Shown: positions 7,713 through 16,289, counted from the stretch's first letter. The stretch is 64,000 nt of DNA from Phycisphaerales bacterium (GCA_019744815.1 JAIEUA010000001.1:372001-436000), one strand, 5' to 3'. Made by a program: numbers and translations. The notes: generated by a model from the sequence alone, not told the origin.

Positions 7713-9416
7713 TCACGGTCCACCCTCGGTTCTCTGCGCCAGGACGAACCGGACGCGATCGGACGGGCCAGACTGGACGCGCTGAACAAGACCCCGGGCC
7801 TCGGCGAGTTTGAGCATGCTGCTCGCCTTGGCGTGTGACAGGTCCTTGGCGGCGGCCATGAGGATCTCGTCGCGTAGCGCCGGGCCGCCTGACATGAACG
7901 CGCCGACGAAACGCTCCGGGGTCCAGTCCTCGGGCGGCGATGGGCGATCGGCTCGCTGCCGTCGGCGAGGGGTCTCGACCTTGAGCCGCTTGGGGTCGAG
8001 GTCGTCTGCCACGTCCCACACAGGGAACGCCCAGCGCAGGCACGCCGACTCCTGCGGCGGCCATGACAGCACGGCCGCATCGAGCACGACCACGTCCGCC
8101 TCTTCGTGCGGCCGCAGGACGAGGTGAGCATCGGTCGCGCGGCTCTGGCTGCCAGCGCCCGCGCCGACGTCGGTCACCGACTTGCCTGACTGGTTGCCCT
8201 TGCTGCTGTGGTGGATCAGCACGAACGCGCAGCCCAGGTGGGCGGCGTATCGGTCAATGTGGTTGTAGAGCGACGCCATATCGGCGTTGGCGTTCTCGTC
8301 TATGCCCGCAGGCAGGAAGCGGTAGAAAGCATCGAGCACGATCAGGCGGAAGCGTCCCGGCTCGATGGCGCGGAAGTACGGGCCAAGTGAGACGATGTCC
8401 TGCAGCCCGCCGCGCAGGTTCCGGATGAAGACGCGGTCGGCGAACTCGTCGATGCCGAGGCTGCGGGCCTTGGCGACCTTCGGGATGCGGTTGGCCGACG
8501 TCTCGCCATGCAGCTCGTTGTCGATAATCAGCACATCGCCGGCGACCGTCGGAAAGCGGCCGAGCCAGGGGCGACCGGTGGCGACCGCGATCGCCAGGTC
8601 GAGCACGAGCCACGACTTGCCGGTCTTGGGAGATGCGATCAGGTTCATCGTCTCGCCTTCGCGGAGCAAGCCATCGATCACGGGCGGACGCAGCGCCGGG
8701 CAAGCAGCCATGAGCTGCCGCACACTGATGAACTGCGGAGGCGGGGCCTCGGTGGCCTTGGTGCTCTGTTTGGTCGTGTAAGCGTGGTCGCAATGGGCGG
8801 GCTCACTTAACGAGTCGTTAAGTGAGGCGCGCTCGCGTGTCACCACCCGTGGCGCAGCCAGCCGCAGCGCCGCTTCCGTCTCATCCAGCACCGGCGGGAC
8901 TGCGACGACCTCGGGCTTGGCGGGCTGCTCCGCCCAGGCCAGCACCTCCGCGAGCCATGCTGGGAGCAGTGATCTGACGATCTGATCGCTGGACACGCCG
9001 TGATCCTTCAGCCGCGACCACGCGTCGTTGGATGTGGCGAGCGCTTGGTGACGGCCACGGGCGCGTGCGGCGATGACGGCGTGCCCCAACCGATACGCCG
9101 TCTGCTCACCGATGAAATTGAATCGCCGCTCGGGATCGGTCACGCCGAAGTAGTCGGCCGAGGGGATGAAGACGCGGGCTTTGTCGTTGGCGTCGTGCCT
9201 GGCCTGCCATGCGGCTTCGACCGCTCGATCATCGGGCTCACCCCACCCAGCGACCTCACTGGCGGCCTCAAGGAACGCTGTCCTGTACGCCTGCTCCACG
9301 TCAATGGGATCGCTGCCGTCGTATCGGCTCGGCGACGGGCCATCGTCATACCAGCGGGCGTAGCGCTGGCCCGCAGCGACGACGATGCCGAATTCTGTGC
9401 AGTGCTGCGCTGTCAC
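7713..9416 (-). CDS. RepA-like AAA/RecA-fold ATPase
   Basis: The 567-residue protein has an N-terminal half without a recognised domain, then a RecA-type ATPase of the AAA_25/RepA helicase class. Walker A is A-S-P-K-T-G-K-S-W (261-269), the Walker B strand is L-I-V-L-D (358-362), and V-L-I-H-H-S-S-K-G (about 399-407) is the sensor segment shared with plasmid RepA hexameric helicases. A C-terminal winged-helix-like part follows. The likely role is replication of the excised element. The GTG start at 9414-9416 overlaps the TGA of the small upstream gene (GTGA), which fixes the start. A longer upstream frame exists but ignores this coupling. Confidence 0.8.
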   Translation of the reverse strand: MTAQHCTEFGIVVAAGQRYARWYDDGPSPSRYDGSDPIDVEQAYRTAFLEAASEVAGWGEPDDRAVEAAWQARHDANDKARVFIPSADYFGVTDPERRFNFIGEQTAYRLGHAVIAARARGRHQALATSNDAWSRLKDHGVSSDQIVRSLLPAWLAEVLAWAEQPAKPEVVAVPPVLDETEAALRLAAPRVVTRERASLNDSLSEPAHCDHAYTTKQSTKATEAPPPQFISVRQLMAACPALRPPVIDGLLREGETMNLIASPKTGKSWLVLDLAIAVATGRPWLGRFPTVAGDVLIIDNELHGETSANRIPKVAKARSLGIDEFADRVFIRNLRGGLQDIVSLGPYFRAIEPGRFRLIVLDAFYRFLPAGIDENANADMASLYNHIDRYAAHLGCAFVLIHHSSKGNQSGKSVTDVGAGAGSQSRATDAHLVLRPHEEADVVVLDAAVLSWPPQESACLRWAFPVWDVADDLDPKRLKVETPRRRQRADRPSPPEDWTPERFVGAFMSGGPALRDEILMAAAKDLSHAKASSMLKLAEARGLVQRVQSGPSDRVRFVLAQRTEGGP

Positions 9417-9601
9417 TCCGGCTCGCTTTCCAGTTGCTCGCGCTCCCACTCGGCCAGCAACCACGCGCCGATGTGGTCGATCACCTCGTTCCAACGCGTG
9501 GCGGCATCGGGGACCTCGATAAACTCGATCCCGAACGCGATGTCCCCGATCTGGATCTGGGACGGCGGGATGTCCTGCTGCTCGACCATGAGCGCACCCA
9601 T
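9413..9601 (-). CDS. Small unknown protein of the element (62 aa)
   Basis: The protein begins M-G-A-L-M-V-E-Q-Q-D and contains I-Q-I-G-D-I-A-F-G-I-E-F and a Trp/Glu-rich acidic tail (A-E-W-E-R-E-Q-L-E-S-E-P-E). No family was recognised. Its stop overlaps the GTG of the RepA-like gene by four bases, and it lies 101 bases after the capsid gene stop, so it is probably a real operon member. The start may instead be the ATG at 9589, five residues in. Acidic, small and next to a replication ATPase, it might be a helicase partner, but nothing in the sequence proves it. Confidence 0.55.
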   Translation of the reverse strand: MGALMVEQQDIPPSQIQIGDIAFGIEFIEVPDAATRWNEVIDHIGAWLLAEWEREQLESEPE

Positions 9602-9702
9602 CGCGCCGCCGCGATCGGCGCGGCGTGCGTCATCCGTGATCCGTGTGAGAGAAGGGCCGGGGGCAGCCCGCAACCGCCCCCGGCCGCACCAGCGCCGACC
9701 GT

Positions 9703-11601
9703 TTACGCCTCGCCCTTGCTCCGCACCGCAGCCCGCGGGTCGCACAGAGCCGCGCCGAAGTCGAAGTAGACGCGCCACGACGCCGCCAGCTTGTTCACCG
9801 TCTGGTCGAGGCCGAAGAACTCGACCGTCGGCGTCTGCTGACCGTTGAGGAACCCGACGATGATCGGGCTGGCCGCCGGAGATGCGAACAGGTACCAGTG
9901 CTTCGTCGAAGCCTTGGTGCCGTACTTCTTTGTGTTGCTGAGACGCGGCTCGACCTCAAGGCCCACCGCGTTGCGAAGGCTGTTGCCGGTCGGCAGGTTT
10001 GTTTGTGCCGCGATGTACTCGCTCTCGAGCACGGCGCGGGCCACCGTTTGGAGTTCCGGCGGCACGACCAACCGGGTCGGCCGCAGGTCCAGGTCGTTGC
10101 CCTCGGCGTCCCGCTGCGTGAGCATGGCGGTGATGGCCTTGGTCAGGCCGTCCGTGCTCAGGTTGGTGTCGGCCCCGGTGATGTAGTTGCCGTTGCCCAC
10201 GGAGAAGAACGCGCCGGCGTTCGACATCAAGGTGTCGTACACCAGATCGCTGAGCTTCCGCATGGCCGCCTGGCCCATCGCGCGGGCGACGCTGTCGAAC
10301 AACGACAGGTCGTCGTTGATGAGGTCGCGGCGATCGATGGAGAACATCTTGCCGTAGGTGTCCACCTTGTACTGGGTCGTCGCCTCGTCGGCCCCGCCGT
10401 GCTTGAACTCGCCGCCGGGCGGGATCTGCTGCAGCGAGCCAGTGAACGACGGACGGATCGCCGTGGCCGTCTTGAAGTCCGGCACGCTCCGCACGCCCGC
10501 GAAGGAACGCCAGGTGGCCGGGCTCTCCTGATAGCCGTCGAGCAGCACCTTGTTGACCGCGGCACCCAGCGCCTCGGTCAGCGTGTGCGTCGTCAGCGAC
10601 GCGCGCACCATGCCCTCACGGTCGGCGGGCGCGTCGATCCCTTCGTGCTGCAAGGCCGCGCGGCACAGGTCGAGGGTGTGGGCGACGCGGAGGTCGTCCG
10701 CCGCCTCCATGCACGCCGCGCCCAGTGCCTTCTCGGCGAGCGCGGCGAAGCCCGCACGCTTGAGGATCGCCGCCTCGATCACCCGTGCACGCGGGATGTG
10801 CCCCGAGCCGCCGCCGGTGATGAAGCCGGAGAGCACGGGGCGCGAGGCTCGCAGCACCTCGAGCACGCCCGCCCGCAGTTCACTGACGGTCATGTCGCCC
10901 ACGACGGCCTTCGCCTTCATGTCGTCCACCCGCTTCTGGTGCACGCCCCAGTCCCGCTCACCCCCACCTGCGAAGATGGGGCGACAGGTCAACTCGATTT
11001 CCTTCAGCCGGTCGCGCTCGTCGGCGCGGATCTGGTCTTCGTGTGCGATGTCCGCCATGTTCGTCCGTCCTTGACGTGAAGCCGCGATGGCCACCGACGT
11101 CTCCGCGTCGGCCCCCAGCGGCGTGATGCTGACTTCCCGCAGCCGCCCCTTGCGCACAAGCGTGAACCCGCCCGGCGACGACAGCGACCGCCCATTGACT
11201 TTGACCGACTGGTTCGGCTTCACCCGCTCGTGCTCGGTGGGCGCGACGCCGACCGACGCTTGGAACTGGAAACCACCCCTGGCCATCTCCACGACGTGCC
11301 GCGCGGGCTCGCCAGCACCGCTGACGACGCCCGCGACCATGAGCCGCCCGTTGGCGACGGCGGGCTCGCCGTGGCCGACGACGCTGCCGACCGTGGCATT
11401 GTGGTCGGCCAGCAGGGGCACCTGGCCGCCCGCTTCCAACCCCGCCAGGTCGATCGCGATGTCGCCCCAGCCGGGCACGCGCATGATGCGGCCCGTGTAG
11501 GCGACGACGCTGATCTTGGGGCGGGCGTCCTTGCCCGCAGCCTCGATCTCGACCCCGGCGGCCGTGAGCAGCAGGTCATCCTTGACCGCGTTTCCGTTCA
11601 T
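9703..11601 (-). CDS. Prohead protease / major capsid protein fusion
   Basis: Two phage functions are joined in 632 residues. Residues about 30-185 form an S78-type prohead protease, with a His in L-L-A-D-H-N (His 67) and a Ser in Q-A-S-V-G-V (Ser 116). After a linker starting R-Q-G-R-T-N-M-A, residues about 310-632 resemble the Mu gpT-type major head protein: A-I-R-P-S-F-T-G, Y-G-K-M-F-S-I-D-R-R-D-L-I-N-D-D, then L-S-D-L-V-Y-D-T-L. Fusions of this kind are known in phages; the protease part processes the shell. ATG 11601 has AAGGAG seven bases upstream. It overlaps the sigma-like gene by 26 bases. The frame is intact, unlike the capsid gene the element interrupts. Confidence 0.88.
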   Translation of the reverse strand: MNGNAVKDDLLLTAAGVEIEAAGKDARPKISVVAYTGRIMRVPGWGDIAIDLAGLEAGGQVPLLADHNATVGSVVGHGEPAVANGRLMVAGVVSGAGEPARHVVEMARGGFQFQASVGVAPTEHERVKPNQSVKVNGRSLSSPGGFTLVRKGRLREVSITPLGADAETSVAIAASRQGRTNMADIAHEDQIRADERDRLKEIELTCRPIFAGGGERDWGVHQKRVDDMKAKAVVGDMTVSELRAGVLEVLRASRPVLSGFITGGGSGHIPRARVIEAAILKRAGFAALAEKALGAACMEAADDLRVAHTLDLCRAALQHEGIDAPADREGMVRASLTTHTLTEALGAAVNKVLLDGYQESPATWRSFAGVRSVPDFKTATAIRPSFTGSLQQIPPGGEFKHGGADEATTQYKVDTYGKMFSIDRRDLINDDLSLFDSVARAMGQAAMRKLSDLVYDTLMSNAGAFFSVGNGNYITGADTNLSTDGLTKAITAMLTQRDAEGNDLDLRPTRLVVPPELQTVARAVLESEYIAAQTNLPTGNSLRNAVGLEVEPRLSNTKKYGTKASTKHWYLFASPAASPIIVGFLNGQQTPTVEFFGLDQTVNKLAASWRVYFDFGAALCDPRAAVRSKGEA

Positions 11602-12184
11602 GGAACTCTCCTTCTGAGACAACCTTGAAGCCCTTAGCCAGCAGCTTCGGGATCAGCAAACCGAGCCGGTACCTGACCGTGCTCTCCTTCATGCCAAGCC
11701 GTCTCGCAGCCTCGCTCACGTTCCCGTCGCACTCCATGATCGTGCGGCACAGCGCACGGCTGTCCTCGTTGTCGATGAACTCCAACACGTCCTCCGTTGC
11801 CCAGGACGACTTCGACAGGCCGACCGTCCGGCTGCTGGCGATCTCCCGTCCTTTGGGATCCTCGTAGACGCCCTCGCTCGCGTTCTGTCTCGTGTCTGCG
11901 GCATCGCGCAGCGTCTTGAAGTTCCTGAGGGCACGCTCTTCTCGCTCCGCGTGCTTCAGCACCGCCGTCTTCACGATCACGAAGATCAACGTCTTCGGGC
12001 TCGCACCCCGGGCCGGGTCCCATACGGGCGGCTTGGCGATCAGGTGGAGGAGGGCTTCCTGCACAACATCGTCGTGGCTGACGCCCGGCTCGCAGTGCTG
12101 CTTGGCCGCTGCGAATCCAACCCGCCGCGCGTAGTCGAGCAGGTCGGTCGTGAGTTCAATCTCGATCGGAGAGGGGTCGGGCAT
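11576..12184 (-). CDS. Sigma-70-like regulator
   Basis: The 202-residue protein begins M-P-D-P-S-P-I-E-I-E-L. Residues about 15-85 resemble sigma-70 region 2: D-L-L-D-Y-A-R-R-V-G, D-D-V-V-Q-E-A-L-L-H-L, then V-K-T-A-V-L-K-H. Near the C-terminus (about 150-185) is a helix-turn-helix with N-V-S-E-A-A-R-R-L-G-M-K-E-S-T-V-R, region-4-like. It could be a sigma factor or related activator for the capsid operon. AGGAGG lies five bases before the ATG; the upstream gene's stop and this ATG share a base (TAATG). Confidence 0.7.
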   Translation of the reverse strand: MPDPSPIEIELTTDLLDYARRVGFAAAKQHCEPGVSHDDVVQEALLHLIAKPPVWDPARGASPKTLIFVIVKTAVLKHAEREERALRNFKTLRDAADTRQNASEGVYEDPKGREIASSRTVGLSKSSWATEDVLEFIDNEDSRALCRTIMECDGNVSEAARRLGMKESTVRYRLGLLIPKLLAKGFKVVSEGEFHERKRGQG

Positions 12185-12702
12185 TAGACCTCCTCGCCAC
12201 GCTCGAGCCTCTCGCGGACGTCGTCGCACAATGTGAACGAGACCCGGGCCGGGGTGGTCGCCCTGGGCGGCACGACATGCAAGACGAAGTAGGTGTCGTC
12301 AGCGGGCACGGGCCGCCCGTACTTGGCCGTCTCACGCTCCGCAGCCTCTCGCAGGGCGAGAAGGAAGTCGGCGTACCTGCACCCAACGGTCATGCACAAC
12401 GCCGCAAAGGGCGTGAGAATACTTGCCTGTTCAAGGTGATCCGCCGCGACGTCCACGTCGGCCCGCGTCCATGCGTCCGGGTTCGATGGCGTGACCACCC
12501 CTTGCCGGACGAGCGCGTCGAGGATCGCGGGGCGGCAGTCGTACCCGCGGGAGCGCAGATGGCTCGACGCGGCGGCCGTCGCCATCGGGAACATCCGGTC
12601 CCGTTCGTCCTGGGCCGCCTCATGGAACGCGGGGTCTGCGCCCGCCCGGGGCTTCACGCGGAGGTCGAAGTGCTCGTCGAGGGTCAGTCCGATTCGGGTC
12701 AC
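12184..12702 (-). CDS. Unknown protein, first gene of the element operon
   Basis: The 172-residue protein starts at GTG with AAGGAG six bases upstream. No named domain was recognised. It has an N-terminal D-E-H-F-D-L-R-V segment, a central helical part with C-R-P-A-I-L-D-A-L-V-R-Q-G-V-V (like a winged helix) and a C-terminal V-S-F-T-L-C-D-D-V-R-E-R-L-E. Its stop codon overlaps the start of the sigma-like gene, so the two are probably co-translated. It faces the restriction gene across a 253-base gap that must hold both promoters. Confidence 0.6.
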   Translation of the reverse strand: MTRIGLTLDEHFDLRVKPRAGADPAFHEAAQDERDRMFPMATAAASSHLRSRGYDCRPAILDALVRQGVVTPSNPDAWTRADVDVAADHLEQASILTPFAALCMTVGCRYADFLLALREAAERETAKYGRPVPADDTYFVLHVVPPRATTPARVSFTLCDDVRERLERGEEV

Positions 12703-12955
12703 GGTGGTCTCCTTGCCGGGGGTGCGTCGGGCGACGGGCCCACCCCCTAACCCTTATTTCCGGCGCGGGGGCCGATTCGCAGCGCCTCCCAGAACATTTT
12801 TCGGAACGTCGGGCCTAGCCAGCACCCGCACGGCGGGCCTCCCATCTGGCCTGCACTGCTCAGGACGGCACCTGCACTGTCAGCAGCGATCGAAGTATGA
12901 TCTGCCTGCACGGTGCGGTCGCGTTGCCGATCATTCCTTGGAGCCCGAGATTCCT

Positions 12956-13990
12956 ATGCCCACGAGCGATGGCCCGCACTACCCCTTCGACGCGACGCCG
13001 CAAAATCTGGACGTCCGGCTTGAGGAATACGTCGCTTCGACCGTCGGGAGTCTGTCCTCGTTCTACCTGGAGCTTCCCCGCGGCGAGAACTTCCTCGAGT
13101 ACGAACCGTTCAGGAAGGCCTTCGACGAGCTCCGAATCGTCACTGGTGATTTCAAGGCCCTTGAGCGGACAGCCGTTTGGGACGCCGTGAAGAAGAATGC
13201 GATGGTGCTTGTCGTGCTGCGCTGCATTCTCGGCCTCAGCCCACCCGAACTCGCGGACTTGGCCTTTGAGGAGACCGGCGTTCAAATCGAGCAGGGCTTC
13301 GCTCGCACCGAGGACGCCAAGGCGAGGACCGGCGATAACTCCATCGGCCGAGCGACCGGCGACAGGCTGGCCAAGCTCAAGGCCCTCGCGGAGGCGGCGT
13401 GCTCGGCCATCGAGAAGGGTCCGCAGAACCCGAGCCCACAGGTCATTCACCGGCTCTTCAAAGTGGACACCGCCGAGGGCCTCGCGTCCGTACAGAAGGC
13501 AGCGCAGAACGGCGTCGAGTACTCCGCTCTTCTCTACGAACGGATGCTCGGCCGACCCTTCGCCACCCACCGTGATAGTGTCTCAGGGCTGGTGGGAGAC
13601 ATCGTCGAGAAGGCAGTCATCGACGCCCTCAACCTCGCCGGCGTTCCGTTTTACAAGACGGGCCACGCAGAGGCCATTCCCGGCTTCGACCAGGCTCCCG
13701 ACTTCCTCATCCCGAACGCCCAGGCTCCGAAGGTCGTGATTGAGGCGAAGCTCACACAGGACGACGGCACCGCCCGGGATAAGGTCACCCGGGTTCAACA
13801 CCTTCACCGCCTCAGCGAGAATGGCACCAAGTTCGAGGTCATCGCGTGCATTGACGGCCGTGGGTTCAAGGTCCGGCCAGAGAACATGCGGAAGCTCCTT
13901 CGGGCCACGAACGGCAAGGTGTTCTCAGTGAGCACGATGGGGCACCTTGTCGAAAAGACTGGTCTGAAGAACTTCGCAACGAAGTCCTAG
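12956..13990 (+). CDS. Probable type II restriction endonuclease (PD-(D/E)XK)
   Basis: The 344-residue protein has an all-helical N-terminal half and a C-terminal PD-(D/E)XK-like nuclease core. The core has G-D-I-V-E-K-A-V at about 207-214, A-P-D-F-L-I-P at about 239-245 and V-I-E-A-K-L at about 254-259, giving the expected D...E-x-K spacing. It converges on a DNA methyltransferase gene, with the last 66 bases of the two genes overlapping. This pairing is the main reason to call it a restriction enzyme. The recognition site is unknown. ATG 12956 is used; the frame runs on upstream, but that part looks non-coding. Confidence 0.7.
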   Translation: MPTSDGPHYPFDATPQNLDVRLEEYVASTVGSLSSFYLELPRGENFLEYEPFRKAFDELRIVTGDFKALERTAVWDAVKKNAMVLVVLRCILGLSPPELADLAFEETGVQIEQGFARTEDAKARTGDNSIGRATGDRLAKLKALAEAACSAIEKGPQNPSPQVIHRLFKVDTAEGLASVQKAAQNGVEYSALLYERMLGRPFATHRDSVSGLVGDIVEKAVIDALNLAGVPFYKTGHAEAIPGFDQAPDFLIPNAQAPKVVIEAKLTQDDGTARDKVTRVQHLHRLSENGTKFEVIACIDGRGFKVRPENMRKLLRATNGKVFSVSTMGHLVEKTGLKNFATKS

Positions 13991-16144
13991 GTCATCGGCG
14001 GGCACCACGGCCGAGAGCACCTCATCGACAACTGCGTCAACCTCGCACTTCTCGAATGCCGCGCGGAGCCGCCGCTCAACGAGCTCTATCTTCACGGCGA
14101 CCGGCGCTTCGCGGTCCCACTCGGGGAGCAGCTTCGTCAGGACCACACGCGAAAGATGTCCGAGCGACAAGCAGAACAGGTCTCCGCGGGTGCATTTGAC
14201 CTCGGCCCGGAGCAGTGCGATACGGTCGGCGAGGAGGAGCTCGCGAATGGGCACACGACCCAGCTTCGGGCTCTTCACTGTCGCCCCGTCGGGACGCCGA
14301 CACACGATGACCGTGTCCACGATGGATGACCCGGTCCCGTTAATGTGCAACGACGCAGACATTTCGGCCGGGCAGGGGAGCGTCGCGGTGCATACAAGCC
14401 CGGCATCGAGCAGGGCGACGACGACGGGCACGTACGCCTCGACGTCGTTGTGGTGGTACGTAAAGACGAAGGGAGCTCCCGGTTTGAGGCCGGAGGCGGC
14501 TTTCGAGAACACGCGGGCGAGGCCTTCGGTGAAGTGAGCTAGCCCCTTCCCCGTAGTTTGGTTGCCGGTGAGCTCCGACATGGAGCGAGTCGATCTCCGG
14601 GCGAACTCGCGAAACTCGTCGCCCAGGAGCAGACGCAGCCAGGCGAAGCAGAAGTCGGCGAGTTCCGCATACTGGACGTTGTCGAAGTACGGCGGGTCGG
14701 TGAAAACCGCGTCAAAGCTCTCCGGTGAAATCTCCGCATCGGAGATAGACCCGCAGCGGAGCATTGCTCGACGCGATCCCTTCACGTCGCGGATGCGTTG
14801 CACGAGCTTCGCGTCAATCCGCTCGCCGGCGATGGGGAGGAGCCGCTTCTTTGAGCCACTCTTCAGCGTCTCGAAGGGGGCCTCGCAGTACGCCTTCGCT
14901 CGGTCGTACTTCTCCACGAAGTGGCAGAATGAGCCGCTCCCGATGCCCGGGATCCCGAGCACGTTGTTCTCGCACTGGATGAGTCCGACCGGGAATCCGT
15001 GCACCGAGAAGATGTCCTGGCACTTGAGGGCATAGGAGTCGTACCGGCAGAGCATGTTCTGATAGCGGAGGCAATCAGAGAACACGGTGGCAAGGGCGTG
15101 CCTCGCTTCTACGTCCTTCTCGGCCGCAATCTGACGCATGAGCAGGCCGAGGGAGAGGAGCTGCCGCTCGTTGAACATCTCGCGGTAGCGGCTGTAGCCC
15201 CACCTGTGGAGCCGCTTGGTCTCGTCACCGTCGGGAATATCATCGTCGGGAAGCCGCAGATCGCCGAGCGAGCGAAGGAGCTTCTCGGCCCGCGTCACGC
15301 GGGCCAGATCCTCCGGGTCAGGGGCCTTGAAGAATCGCCCCTTGTGCTCGTCCCGGCAGTGCGGGCAGTGGTATTCCATCCCAAACAGCCGATGCCGAGG
15401 CGGTCCCTCTACTCGAAGCTCGGCCGGATACTTCCCTTCATGTCCGCACGAGCACGTGTACCGATTCCGTGCGGCCGTGCCGTGCTGCCAGTCGAAGGAG
15501 AGCGAGCAGGATGGGCACTTCGCCGGCGACCCCTTCTCAAGCGCCGGGAGCTCGACCAGCCCTTTGCATCCCGGGCAGTGCAGAACGAAGAACGGATGAC
15601 GCTCGTTTTCGGCGACCAGGTAGCCCGGAAACAGGTCCACACCCTTCGAGCAGCCGCCGCAGCGTTGCTCCTTGACCCAGAGGAAGTACTTGACAGGCAC
15701 ATCGTGCCGGCACTTCACGCAGCGAGTCTTGTAGAGATCCCCGACCTCTCGCTCGACGCCGGCAATCGCCCGCTCCGCAGCCCTGCGGAACTCACCGCGG
15801 TCTACCGACACGAGCTCCTGCCGCACGACCCAGAACGCCATCGGGTTGATGTCGAAGCCGACGACGTTACAGCCTGCCCGGTTCGCCTCAAAGAGCGTGG
15901 TGCCGCCGCCCATGAACGGGTCGGCAATGGTGAGGCCTTCGAGGGAGTGACCGCGGTAGTAGTTCTCTGAAAGCGGGACGCCGTTGGTGAACTCGGCCAG
16001 GAGCAGGCTCCGGAACAAAGCTCCGGGCCGGCGAGCGAACCACTTGTGCACGCCGATCACGGGGCGGTAATTCTGCTGGATCTGCTTCTCTTCGGCGGTG
16101 AGCTTTGAGACAAAGCCGACGTCGAAATGGGTCTCAATGGCCAT
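13925..16144 (-). CDS. Adenine-specific or N4-cytosine DNA methyltransferase with zinc-ribbon insert
   Basis: At 739 residues, this resembles the large DUF1156-type DNA methylases. The AdoMet motif D-P-F-M-G-G-G-T-T is at residues 75-83, and the catalytic motif D-P-P-Y-F-D-N is near residue 490. This is the order of beta-class amino-methyltransferases. Between them lies an insert with several C-x2-C pairs (C-V-K-C, C-G-G-C, C-P-G-C, C-P-S-C, C-P-H-C), likely zinc ribbons. It would protect the site cut by the convergent endonuclease. The start at ATG 16144 precedes M-A-I-E-T-H-F, and the upstream frame is not conserved-looking. It lies at the right edge of the element. Confidence 0.85.
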   Translation of the reverse strand: MAIETHFDVGFVSKLTAEEKQIQQNYRPVIGVHKWFARRPGALFRSLLLAEFTNGVPLSENYYRGHSLEGLTIADPFMGGGTTLFEANRAGCNVVGFDINPMAFWVVRQELVSVDRGEFRRAAERAIAGVEREVGDLYKTRCVKCRHDVPVKYFLWVKEQRCGGCSKGVDLFPGYLVAENERHPFFVLHCPGCKGLVELPALEKGSPAKCPSCSLSFDWQHGTAARNRYTCSCGHEGKYPAELRVEGPPRHRLFGMEYHCPHCRDEHKGRFFKAPDPEDLARVTRAEKLLRSLGDLRLPDDDIPDGDETKRLHRWGYSRYREMFNERQLLSLGLLMRQIAAEKDVEARHALATVFSDCLRYQNMLCRYDSYALKCQDIFSVHGFPVGLIQCENNVLGIPGIGSGSFCHFVEKYDRAKAYCEAPFETLKSGSKKRLLPIAGERIDAKLVQRIRDVKGSRRAMLRCGSISDAEISPESFDAVFTDPPYFDNVQYAELADFCFAWLRLLLGDEFREFARRSTRSMSELTGNQTTGKGLAHFTEGLARVFSKAASGLKPGAPFVFTYHHNDVEAYVPVVVALLDAGLVCTATLPCPAEMSASLHINGTGSSIVDTVIVCRRPDGATVKSPKLGRVPIRELLLADRIALLRAEVKCTRGDLFCLSLGHLSRVVLTKLLPEWDREAPVAVKIELVERRLRAAFEKCEVDAVVDEVLSAVVPADDLGLRCEVLQTSLFDKVPHRAH

Positions 16145-16204
16145 TCTGCACGGGTCTCCGGTTGATACGCCCGGACTATACCCGAACAAGACGGGGTGGG
16201 GCTT

Positions 16205-16243
16205 GGGGCGGCGGCTAGATGGACTGTACCCCATCGCCGCCCC
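16205..16243. repeat. Hairpin near the right end of the element
   Basis: GGGGCGGCG at 16205-16213 pairs perfectly with CGCCGCCCC at 16235-16243. It lies between the methyltransferase start and attR. It may be an attP arm site, a promoter-proximal hairpin or a barrier; no thymine run follows. Confidence 0.5.
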
Positions 16244-16285
16244 ATGTGAATCGACGGGCTTTCAGACGAGTAAGGAGTGTGGACA

Positions 16286-16289
16286 CGCT
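16286..16289. other. attR core of the integrative element
   Basis: Right junction: CGCT at 16286-16289 precedes G-CTG-CCC-AAC, where the capsid frame resumes (L-L-P-N-T). It repeats the CGCT of attL. Confidence 0.75.

Larger units (their letters stand above)
5308..16289. mobile_element. 11-kb integrative element inserted in a phage capsid gene (satellite-like)
   Basis: The element is defined by the broken capsid gene on both sides and by CGCT at both junctions. Its genes in order are: serine recombinase, HARE-HTH protein, RepA-like ATPase, a 62-residue protein, prohead protease/capsid fusion, sigma-like factor and an unknown protein (all minus), then a restriction endonuclease (plus) and a DNA methyltransferase (minus). 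It lacks portal, terminase and tail genes. The combination of integrase, replication ATPase, capsid gene and defence cargo resembles a phage satellite that makes its own capsid. Calling it a satellite is inference; that it is an integrated element follows directly from the split gene. Confidence 0.85.

Noticed and set aside
5308..16289. Integration into a tRNA gene
   Set aside because: No tRNA cloverleaf at either junction; the target is the capsid coding sequence.
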